Assembly: GCF_000001735.4 (NCBI RefSeq)
Contig: NC_003070.9
Span: 18,709,971 to 18,773,970, forward strand
Reading direction: 5' to 3'
Source: Arabidopsis thaliana
Lineage: Eukaryota > Streptophyta > Magnoliopsida > Brassicales > Brassicaceae
Length of the DNA: 64,000 nucleotides
This document shows positions 11,928-20,860 of the stretch, piece after piece. Numbering within the stretch: the first letter of the stretch is position 1; every line of letters begins with the position of its first letter. A program made the position numbers and the translations under genes. The notes under the pieces are model-generated. The model was given only the letters and a program-made list of their open reading frames with translations. It made no database searches and was not told where the DNA came from.

Positions 11928-12848
11928 ATGGCAGCAATCACCATTTACTTTCAGCTCTGCTTCATCTTCATCCTCCTAGGTATCTTCTCACTCTTCTGTC
12001 TCTCTGCTTTTTTCTTCAAGAAACCAAAAGAGCCACTACTCCAAGACTGTGGTCTACCACCGAGCCCACCATCTATACCGGTCATAGGTCATCTTCACCT
12101 TCTCCTCTCTGTTCCATGTCACAAATCCTTTCAGAAACTCTCCTCCAAGTATGGTCCCCTCCTTCACCTCCGCGCTTTCAATATCCCAATAGTTCTAGTC
12201 TAGTCGGGCTCCATGGCCAACGAAGTTTTGAGGATCCAAGACCTGAACTTTGCTAGCCGTGATAGCGGGCAGACTCCTATAATGGAAAAATCATTACTTT
12301 TTGGATCTTTTGGCTTTGTCTCAGTTCCTTATGGAGATTACTGGAGATTCATGAAGAAGCTCTTAGTCAAAAAACTTCTCGGGTCTCATTCCCTCGAGCA
12401 GACACGGCTCCTCCGTGGGAAAGAACTCCAAACTTTCCGTGCTATGTTGTTTGATAAGGCGACAAAGAATGAGACTGTTGACGTTGGTAAAGAGATGATG
12501 AAGCTAACGAATAACAGCATTTGCAGGATGACAATGGGGAGGAGCTGTTCAGAGGAGAACGATGAAGCAGAGCAAGTCAGGGGTTTGGTGACCAAATCAC
12601 TTAGTTTGACGAAGAAGTTCCTCATAGCTAGCATTGTTGGTCACTTTTCCAAGCTGGTCGGGATCTCTCTTTTTGGGAAGGAAATCAAGGAGCACTCGCA
12701 GAGGTTTGATGAATTGCTGGAGAAGATTATTAAGGAACACGAAAAGGATCCGAACAATGGAGAGGATAGAGACATGATGGATGTTCTACTGGAAGTTTGT
12801 GCAGATGACAACGCCGAGTTTAAGATTTCCAGGAACCAAATCAAAGCA
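11928..12848 (+). pseudogene. CYP705A pseudogene: exon 1 only, with internal stop
   Basis: This copy has the complete CYP705A first exon, from ATG (11928) to the normal 5' splice site (GTAATGTCTTGAG after 12848). An in-frame TAG at 12201-12203 ends the protein after about 91 residues; CYP705A25 has TCG (Ser) there. Exon 2, which would carry the I-helix, ExxR and haem-binding loop, is absent. About 30 bp into the intron the sequence switches to PUMY exon 1 (about 12880). The upstream block matches the promoters of both intact paralogues. From about 12180 to 12690 it is nearly identical to CYP705A25, but the first 200 bp are clearly more divergent. It cannot make a P450. Confidence 0.93.
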
Positions 12849-12880
12849 CTTTTTGTGGTAATGTCTTGAGTTTCTTCTGC

Positions 12881-13830
12881 TCAATCTAGAATCTCGAATC
12901 TCCAGAATCATCTTTCACCTCTTGAAGCAAATTCACAACAAGGTTGATATATAAAAGATCGGGATCCCAGCTTTTTTGAATTTCCAATTTATCTAGTCTT
13001 TTTCCAATCTTTTTTTACTTTCTCTTACAACTGGTTTGAAGCAGCTCAGGAGTCTGGTCAAGATTTCTCCCCAAGTATGTTTTTTTTTTTTAATGTGGTT
13101 ACATATTTTATGGTTATCAATTAAGCAGCCTAATCACAGTACATGTGAGTGAGCATCTTCGAGAAACTGATGTTGAAATGGCTTATGAGTTACCAAACAA
13201 TGAACTAGGAGATTCCCTCCAATGTTGCTCTGGATACTGGAACATATGGTCCTCGTAACGACACAGAGGAACTCCCTGTAAGGTGCAAAATTGTTCATTA
13301 GCACTGAACTCAATCACTTTACTTCTGCTGTGGATGATATATTGACTTCTTTAGGCACCTTCCCGTGTAAAATAGCCCTGAAGACCGTGCTAGTCTTTCT
13401 CCCAAAATTTCCTCTTTTTAAAAAGTATTTTTGCACTTTGATCCCTTACCACCTTGAGACAGACCCGCTTTTTCCATATGCAAACATGAAACGAAAAAAC
13501 CGTCAGGCGTGAATTTTATTTGCTGTTCCAATTCCGAAACAGCATTCAGCCGCCGGAAATCTTATCGAATCAGCAACACAGCGTGCTCTTACAGAAGAAA
13601 GGTTATCAAAGAAGATATGCTAATATCTTTCATTCATGCTTGCATCAGAATACTTCAGGCTTTGCTTCTTTTTCTTATGTCAGCGTTTGAAGTTTAAATT
13701 TGGTTTTGGCCAGGGAACAAAAAGTTACTGGAAATGCAGAAACTCCATTCTTACTTGCGCTTGTAAAACACAATGCCCTTATCAGTTCTAAGATTGCAGT
13801 ATCCCTTTCTCAGATGATGTGAGCTTCCTT
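12881..13830 (+). pseudogene. PUMY pseudogene, internally deleted
   Basis: It starts inside PUMY exon 1 (GCTCAATCTAGAATCTCG) and keeps exon 1, a shortened intron 1 and part of exon 2 up to CCCCAAGTAT (about 13079). It then has unrelated sequence to about 13276, after which PUMY similarity resumes at the end of exon 8 (CTGTAAGGTGCAAAATTG). It continues through exons 9, 10 and part of 11 fused directly to exon 12, ending at TGA about 13821. Exons 3-7 and most of 8 are gone. There are small indels in exon 9 and around the exon 10 start, and the ATG is missing. Introns are retained, so this is a DNA-level duplication and not a retrocopy. Its position just upstream of CYP705A25 mirrors PUMY upstream of CYP705A27. 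Confidence 0.92.
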
Positions 13831-14013
13831 ATCAATCTCAGTCTCAAGCTCAAGTTTAGATTCAGGTTCGTGATTCAAGTCAGATCAAAGTTGTTTTGGG
13901 GATTTTGTTGTTATCAATTATTTTTCTGTTGGTTATCAAAGATTTTTTCTTTTAGCTCAAGAAACCCTTAAACCTATTTTCACATGTTATATGTTAGATA
14001 TTTTTATATCATG

Positions 14014-14142
14014 TGATAATAACAGATTACTGGAAGTTCAATATCAAATATATGAGAATTGCTACATATTTAAATATGAGTTTTCAAGCCCATGCATAGC
14101 GTGGGATGTTTTATTTAGTATTAGATATGTTTATATCATGTG
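14014..14142 (+). repeat. Insertion flanked by near-identical direct repeats upstream of CYP705A25
   Basis: Compared with the PUMY to CYP705A27 spacer, this spacer has about 105 extra bp. They are bounded by two copies of TTAGATAT(T/G)TTTATATCATGTG (about 14014-14035 and 14119-14141). The insert contains CCCATGCATAGCGTGGG, an imperfect hairpin like those at Helitron 3' ends, but I see no clear CTRR end. It is either a small degenerate element or a local duplication. Confidence 0.5.
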
Positions 14143-14304
14143 GTACTTGACTTGTCTCCTTGTATAACGTCCCTTAAAGATTAAACTATTGAATTATTCC
14201 CTAGTTTATATCACTAATGATCTGAAGGAAATATTTGATCTAAAGAGTACATATAATAAAACCAGTCTGCTTCATCTAACCCTCTCTGCAGTTTTTAGAC
14301 AACA

Positions 14305-15946
14305 ATGGCAGCAATCAGCGTTGACTTTCAGCTCTGCTTCATCTTCATCCTCCTAGCAATCTTCTCACTCTTCTGTTTCTCTGCTTTCTTCTTCAAGAAA
14401 CCAAAAGACCCACAACTTCAAGGCTGCGGTCTACCTCCGAGCCCACCGTCTCTACCGATCATTGGTCATCTTCACTTTCTCCTCTCTGTTCCATGTTACA
14501 AATCCTTTCAGAAACTCTCCTCCAAGTATGGTCCCTTCCTTCACCTCCGCGCTTTCAATATCCCTATAGTTCTAGTCTCGTCGGGCTCCATGGCCAACGA
14601 AGTTTTGAGGATCCAAGACCTGAACTTTGCTAGCCGTGATAGCGGGCAGACTCCTATAATGGAAAAATCATTACTTTTTGGATCTTTTGGCTTTGTCTCA
14701 GTTCCTTATGGAGATTACTGGAGATTCATGAAGAAGCTCTTAGTCAAAAAACTTCTCGGGTCTCATTCCCTCGAGCAGACACGGCTCCTCCGTGGGAAAG
14801 AACTCCAAACTTTCCGTGCTATGTTGTTTGATAAGGCGGCAAAGAATGAGACTGTTGACGTTGGTAAAGAGATGATGAAGCTAACGAACAACAGCATTTG
14901 CAGGATGACAATGGGGAGGAGCTGTTCAGAGGAGAACGGTGAAGCAGAGCAAGTCAGGGGTTTGGTGACCAAATCACTTAGTTTGACGAAGAAGTTCCTC
15001 ATAGCTAGCATTGTTGGTCAATTTTCCAAGCTGGTCGGGATCTCTTTGTTTGGGAAGGAAATCATGGAGGTCTCGCAGAGGTACGATGAATTGCTGGAGA
15101 AAATTATTAAGGAACACGAAGAAAATCCCAACAATGGAGAGGATAGAGACATGATGGATGTTCTATTGGAAGTTTGTGCAGATGACAACGCCGAGTTTAA
15201 GATTTCCAGGAACCAAATCAAAGCACTTTTTGTGGTAATGTCTTGAGTTTCTTCCAGTGATATATATCTTTAATGTCTGTCACATCAAAGTCTTTATATT
15301 GTGCATGTGGTTGTAGGAGATTTTCCTTGCAGGCACTGATACTTCAGCACAAACAATACAGTGGATATTGGCAGAACTCATTAACCATCCCGAGATTCTT
15401 GAAAAGTTGAGAAAAGAGATAGAATCTGTTGTTGGGGTTAGGAGACTGATTCAAGAAACAGATCTCCCCAACCTGCCGTATTTACAGGCTGTGATGAAAG
15501 AAGGGCTAAGACTACACCCGCATACGCCAATCTTGGTGAGGAATGCAACAGAAGGATGCAAGATCGGAGGGTATTACATAGGGCAGAACACAACAATGAT
15601 GGTAAACGCTTATGCGGTGCTGAGAGATCCGGATTCATGGGAATATCCAGAAGAATTTCAGCCCGAGAGGTTCATGACTTCTCCTTTAAAAGGGAAAGAA
15701 GATGAGAAAGCACAGCTAGCCTTGAACTTCATTCCTTTCGGGAGTGGAAGAAGAGGATGTCTCGGAAAAAACTTGGGTTATATCTTCATGGGAGTAGCCA
15801 TTGGAACAATGGTGCAGGGTTTTGATTGGAGAATCAATGGAGATAAGGTTAACATGGAAGAGACTGGAGAAATGACGCTGACCATGGCTCATCCACTTAA
15901 ATGCATTCCTGTTGCTCGAATCAACCCAGCTAGCTTTGATCCTTAG
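14305..15946 (+). CDS. CYP705A25: Cytochrome P450, CYP705A family (CYP705A25)
   Basis: Two exons (14305-15234 and 15317-15946) encode 519 aa. The order is N-terminal membrane anchor, hinge LPPSPPSLPIIGHLH, I-helix AGTDTS at about 315-320, ExxR in KEGLRLHP, and haem loop FGSGRRGCLG with Cys458. All key residues for an active ER monooxygenase are present. Gene structure and intron position match CYP705A27. The proteins are close paralogues that differ most at the region after NFA (RDSGQTP here, RQREVS in CYP705A27) and at the C-terminus. The middle of exon 1 is almost identical to the pseudogene at 11928-12848, suggesting gene conversion. The substrate is unknown. The gene converges on the C2-domain gene (stop codons 484 bp apart). 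Confidence 0.93.
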
Positions 15947-15959
15947 TTGATGATGGAGG

Positions 15960-16240
15960 AGTATGATATGTCTTGTTGAAGTTGCAGACATATGTCTCAA
16001 ACTGATAATGGAACTAGATTTGGGTATTTTCGAATTAACCATCTAGCTACCGTCAATCTAGAGATCCTTACATGATGGTTGAATTTGATATATCCTGTTG
16101 ATGTTGAAGACATATATCTCTGCAACTGGTAATGGAACTTGCTGTCTTTGTATTGTTTTCTTCTTCAAACACAAACTTGTTGTCTTTATGTCTTTGTATT
16201 GTTTTCTTCTTCAAACACAAACTTCTTGTCTTTATGTCTA
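15960..16240 (+). repeat. Repeats in the CYP705A25 3' flank
   Basis: Two repeats overlap the 3' flank. A block beginning near the stop codon (TTGTTGAAGTTGCAGACATA) recurs in diverged form at about 16085-16145. A 46-bp unit, GTCTTTGTATTGTTTTCTTC and onward, is tandemly duplicated at 16144-16189 and 16190-16235. The first block also matches the sequence right after the CYP705A27 stop. The rest of 15947-16429 shows no gene. Confidence 0.8.
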
Positions 16241-16429
16241 TCTGTTATATGAGAAGGGAAGAGATTATGAAACTTTAGTACTAAATTGGAAAAGTTGCAG
16301 ATAACAAGAAAAGCTAAAGGCTTCAAAGGAAGATAGTTACACATTTTAGATAGTGTCTACTTTTAACTTATTACACTTTCACTACATGCTCGCTACTTCT
16401 GATGCCAAACTTGAGATGATTTCTGAGCT

Positions 16430-17596
16430 TCAGAAGAAGGCTCTACTCCCGTAGAAAACACGGGAGCTAGCACTCTTTGGCGTCTGCTGGGAGGAGCTTG
16501 AGTTCTCTGATTGGGTTGGGCTATCGATGTCCAAAGGAAGTTTCATCTTAGCCAGTGACTCAGTGAATTGCTGCAAGCTTTTTGTGTACATGTCAACAAT
16601 ATCTTGTTGCACTACCTTTTGCTCTGGTTCAATGTTCACTGTCAGAACCGGTTTCACAACTGCTTCTTCATCAGTCTTATCTAAATCACCACTCTTGATG
16701 ATATCTGTTGGCTTCTTCGCTTCTTGTTCTGAATCTGAGTTGTTTCCTTCACTAGATTGCTTTGAAACATCATGAGTTCCCGAGGAGCCAGAGCTAACTG
16801 CAGTTGATGGAGATGAGATTCCATTTGTTGAGACAGAATTGGCCGGTGCTGCTTCGTCAACAGCAGTTTCAACAACTGCAGACAGGATGCTGTTTACTTC
16901 CACAAAGCCAGTTTCAGAGCTTGCAAAATCATCAGAATCAGAACACGTAGTGGAGAAGTACTTAGACACCATTTGATTGTTTTCACAGACAATCTTTGGA
17001 TCCAAAAACTCACTCTCATCAAACTCGATAGGAGCCAACTCGGTCTCATCCGCAGTTGGAACCGCAGGAATATGCATCACGTCAGGCGAATCTCCTGCGT
17101 ACGAGAGAGACAACTCGACAAAACCTGCAGGAGAGTGATACAAATCGGTTGAAGAAAGGGAGAACTCTTTCTCCAATTTCCCATTCCTCACAATCACTTC
17201 AGACAAAGGTACAAGAGAGAATCCAAGTAACTGATCCTCAAGATAATTCTTCACGCGGCTCATCATAAATATCTCACACTTAAGCGAACAATCCAGGTTC
17301 TTAACGTCGAACTGAAGGGTATCGTCGAAGACAGGGTTTTGCCCTCCACCATTGATGATCTTTGTGGACAAGGAGTTTTCGGGATCATTTGTGAGACAAA
17401 GCTTAGCATACACATCTTGCTTATGATAGATACAGATGTTGTGGATGTCCCTAGCTTGGTGAACAAAAACCTCAAGCACACCGATGAAACTGTCTGAATC
17501 AGACGACATGACTATATTCTTTGTTTTGGTTTCACCACTGCCATTCAAATGGATACTACCATTCACGATTGATGCCTCAGAATGTGGAGATTCCAT
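16430..17596 (-). CDS. C2-domain (calcium-dependent lipid-binding) family protein
   Basis: A single coding exon of 388 aa, starting at MESPHSEASIVNGSIHLN (17596). The frame stays open upstream to 17719, but CAG at about 17605 looks like a 3' splice site, so the leader probably lies in a spliced 5'UTR exon further upstream (to about 18300). The C2 domain covers about residues 30-160: GVLEVFVHQARDIHN opens it, followed by DVYAKL, NPVFDDTLQF and EDQLLGFS. C2 domains bind phospholipid, often with Ca2+; several expected acidic loop residues are present, but Ca2+ dependence is not certain. The C-terminal half is acidic and Ser/Thr-rich, likely disordered. I recognise it as AT1G50570; no specific function is known to me. 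A scrap of it is duplicated at 11655-11780. Confidence 0.88.
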   Translation of the reverse strand: MESPHSEASIVNGSIHLNGSGETKTKNIVMSSDSDSFIGVLEVFVHQARDIHNICIYHKQDVYAKLCLTNDPENSLSTKIINGGGQNPVFDDTLQFDVKNLDCSLKCEIFMMSRVKNYLEDQLLGFSLVPLSEVIVRNGKLEKEFSLSSTDLYHSPAGFVELSLSYAGDSPDVMHIPAVPTADETELAPIEFDESEFLDPKIVCENNQMVSKYFSTTCSDSDDFASSETGFVEVNSILSAVVETAVDEAAPANSVSTNGISSPSTAVSSGSSGTHDVSKQSSEGNNSDSEQEAKKPTDIIKSGDLDKTDEEAVVKPVLTVNIEPEQKVVQQDIVDMYTKSLQQFTESLAKMKLPLDIDSPTQSENSSSSQQTPKSASSRVFYGSRAFF

Positions 17597-18891
17597 AACA
17601 GGATCTGCAAACAAAAAAAGACAGCAGCTCTTACTTGGAATCATCCATAATACAAATAAAATAAAGACAAACCTTTTAGAGTTTGGTTCAAATTCTACAG
17701 ATAACAAACAAAGAGACACTAACTCTAACTCAAGAAACAGAAATTACTAAGCGAATCAAATCAGATCTCTGGCAAATTATAGAACTTTAAGATGCTGCAA
17801 TCAAATATTGCCATTAAAAACAAAGCTCAAGAACTCCTAAAATTTTGGTATTTTTACCTGATCAGAAGCAAAAGCTATAAACTTGATTATGGTGAAGAAG
17901 TGCTTAATCAATTCACAAAGTTACTAAAACAATCTAACGCAGACGCATCCTTTAAAACAACAAAGAGAAAGGGCACGCATGGATTCCAAGAAAGCAATCA
18001 ACTTTCTCGAGGAACAAAAAAACCCATAATCCAAGGGACGAGAACGAATTTTGCAGATAAGAATAAGGGATAAAGTTGAGATTTTTATGGTAAAGGGTTC
18101 TCGTTATAAGAAAAAGACGAAATTGAGGCTCTGTTAACCTTTAATTTAGGGGAAGAAAGGTCAAAAAGAAGAAAACTTTTCTCTGCTTTTCTTCTTCTTG
18201 AAATTTGCGCTGAGGTTTACCACTTGGATTCCTTTAGTTTTTCTTGAGCTTTGCAACGGAGAAGGAAGAGAAGAGGAAGAAGAAGAAAGGATGTAGAAAG
18301 TGAAAGAGGAACAATTATTGCGTTATTGTTTAATATTCAGTGTGAAATAGACTTTTCTAAGTAGGCACGATCTACGGATTACAGACGCCTCTCTCTTTTA
18401 CTCAAGTTTTTATTTTTGTTTGTATTCAGTTTCTATACCACAACGGCTCTAAAGGTTCTAAAGAAACTTACTTTAAAAAGATCTTAATCTTGCATCTTTT
18501 TTTTTTAACTTTTTTGTTTTTGGCACTAGAGGAGGAAGATGGACCACAATTCTGATTGGTTTGGTTTGGTTCTTGTATCAGAAAGTTGTTTGGTCTTGCT
18601 TGGTTATAAACTGGTTTAAAACCCCATTCACATGAATATGATAATCATACTTCGATGTCATTGTTGTCTTCACTAGCTTTAACATTCCCATTACCATAAG
18701 TTCAGTGAAGTAGAAGGATAACACGAGAAGCTAAGAGAAGAAACATAAGATTGAAAGTGATAACAACAAATCTGATTGGTGTATGTATCAAACACACGAA
18801 TCTATATGCTACATGTGCCACATGAGTAGCTTCAAATTGGTTGCTCATGGTCAAAAATATGATCTCTTACAGTTAAAAATTACGAAACTCA
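17597..18891 (-). other. C2-gene 5'UTR/promoter and 3' flank of the LOG-like gene
   Basis: No convincing coding sequence. About 18080-18330 is rich in GAAGAAG on the plus strand (CTTCTTC on the minus strand), typical of an Arabidopsis 5'UTR or core promoter for the C2 gene, with its 5'UTR intron ending near 17602. The rest, up to 18891, is AT-rich spacer including the 3'UTR of the LOG-like gene. Small open frames at 17792-18073 lie inside the inferred 5'UTR intron and have no family marks. Confidence 0.5.
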
Positions 18892-20326
18892 TCATCCACG
18901 AGTGGGAGTGGTTTTTCTAAGTTCAGTTTCCAGCTTTGCAGAACCGTCAGGCAAGTCATAGAATTCAGCTAAGTATGTCAAAGCTTCAAAGTTGTTGTTG
19001 CATACCTTCCACAGTGCAGAAACTTCTCCTTTAGAAACAGTTCCCAAGTTTTCACAAGTCTCAATGAATTCAAGCAGCTTTGAATAGAAAGCATCATAAT
19101 TCATCACAATGAATGGAACCGGCAATGCAGATCCAATCCTTTCGAGCTGAATCAATGCCAAAATCTCAAACATCTCATCGAGCGTGCCAATGCCACCTGG
19201 AAGTGCAATTATCGCCGTCTTCTCAGATACATTGTTTCTAATCACAGCATCTACTAATCCATGCTTTCTCGCCGAGAAAAACCTAACATGGATTTTGCAT
19301 TTTAGGGATCACTCATTCTTGTGCAAGCACAGTAAGTAATAACCAATGGTGTGTGGCTATGTTTACCTGCAAGTATGGTAATTCTGAGGAGGGAGATATG
19401 GATGAAACTTCGATGCGGTCCATTCACCGGCTTCTTTTTCTATTTTGATGCCACCGACCGGTTTCTCAGCTTCCAAAGCACCTTCAGTCACAGCATCCAT
19501 AAGCCCTGGTCCAGCACCAGACCATGTAGTACAGTCCAACAGAGTTGCTGCCTGATAAAATACACAACTCTGAGAAATCTATATCTAAACTAAGCTCTTG
19601 TGGAGTGTTAAGGGTCTTACTTACTTCTCTGCTCAACTCTTGTGCTTGCAGATAATGTGAATGGTTTGGTGGGATTCTGGCGGAACCTAAGTACACAATG
19701 CCTCTCCCGAGCCTATGTACGAGGTCGAAGCAAATCTCAAGCTCTTTCTTAACCTTTCAAACAATGAGAATTCAACAGAATAAGTTGAGAATAACCTCTA
19801 TCGAAATGGTCTTTCAAGGGGAAACTATCAGTACTTAAAAACCGAAATCTCCAAAGAAGATTAAAGATAAAGTGAAGTTTACTTCTTCATTCAATTGAAC
19901 AAGAAAAAAGGCCAAGACTTTAACAGGAGATATCAGAATTTACGCTTGTTCTTGTGTTTCTAATTCTCTAAGGACTTGGCTATCTAAGCAAAGTCAAACT
20001 CTTTCTGCTGTGATGAACTTGTTCATGAAATTCTATTGCAAAGACTAGAAATGAGAACCAATTTAATGAAATTCTAACTCAGATTCGAAGCAGAGATTTT
20101 AGTATGTTACCTCAAATGGGCTACTTCTCTCAACAAAATCCTCAGACTTAACAGACCTGCACTTTAGAGCTCGAGCTGAATATGCCCTAATGGAATGATC
20201 AAACCTCAAATTCAGAGAAATTGGATCTCTTTCTGTCAAAGAGCTAGCGAGTTTTTGTGTTGGTGAAGGAGACATCTTCGAGGATAATCGGAAACTCCAT
20301 GAGGAATCCAACATCGAAACCCCCAT
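18892..20326 (-). CDS. LOG/'lysine decarboxylase' superfamily protein, plastid-type N-terminus
   Basis: Four exons (20111-20326, 19625-19753, 19367-19551, 18892-19282) encode 306 aa. The core shows the Rossmann-like start VYLGSARIP, then TTWSGAGPGLMDAVTEGALE, FFSARKHGLVD and the PGGxGTxxE signature as PGGIGTLDEMFE. In the true LOG cytokinin-activating enzymes this motif is part of the nucleotide 5'-monophosphate phosphoribohydrolase site; 'lysine decarboxylase' is a historical misnomer. This protein is longer than LOG1-9 (about 215 aa) and belongs to a divergent branch, so cytokinin activity should not be assumed. The first roughly 70 residues are Ser/Arg-rich and poor in acidic residues, like a chloroplast transit peptide. 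An upstream in-frame ATG at 20386 is possible; I chose MGVSML at 20326. Recognised as AT1G50575. Confidence 0.88.
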
Positions 20327-20860
20327 TTTCTGATTCTCACTTCCTTCAACTGGGTACCCAACAAAACTACTCTCAGGCTCTCTCAAATTGTCAATTTAAG
20401 ATCTTGACAGACAAAAAGATTATATTTTTATCTCCGTTCAACTTCACCGGTAGCTCCATGACTATGCCCCACTCCAAAGCATAGGGCTTTTATCATTAAC
20501 TAATAGAATCATTACACGTGGATTTCCTATTCCAACTGTTAAAATTGGATTTTGAGCATTGAGATTTGATTATTTCAGTAAAATTTATAATGCAAGTTAA
20601 CAGTAAAATTTATAATGCAAGTTAACAGTAAAACACTGATCTATATTTTAAAGATTTGTTGTTGCAACTTGCAAGCTTTATACATTCAACACATGGTGGC
20701 ACATGCAATCAAGCAATTAGCACCTAAACACAGCTTAAATAATCCCACTTAATATTTAAGACACATTCTTTTAATATCAACTACACAAAGAAAAGCAACC
20801 ATTCTTCTATAACTTGAGTAAAGAAAAAAAAAGGGTCAACAATTTGGCTCTCTTGAAGAA
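20327..20860. promoter_or_regulatory. Divergent promoter between LOG-like gene and UGT
   Basis: 534 bp lie between two opposed starts. The UGT side has TTAAATAATCCC at about 20735 and AATATTTAAGACAC at about 20751 as weak TATA candidates. A 25-bp tandem repeat (20576-20634) sits near the middle. CACGTGG at 20515-20521 is a G-box core. Confidence 0.5.
20576..20634 (+). repeat. 25-bp tandem repeat, 2.4 copies
   Basis: The unit CAGTAAAATTTATAATGCAA plus GTTAA is present perfectly at 20576-20600 and 20601-20625, then partly (CAGTAAAAC). It lies in the LOG-like/UGT intergenic region. Confidence 0.95.

Noticed and set aside
16430..17719. C2-domain protein starting at the upstream ATG at 17719 (429 aa)
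   Set aside because: The extra 41 residues are hydrophobic, low in conservation value, and are followed by a good 3' splice site just before MESPHSE; the sequence reads as a 5'UTR intron.
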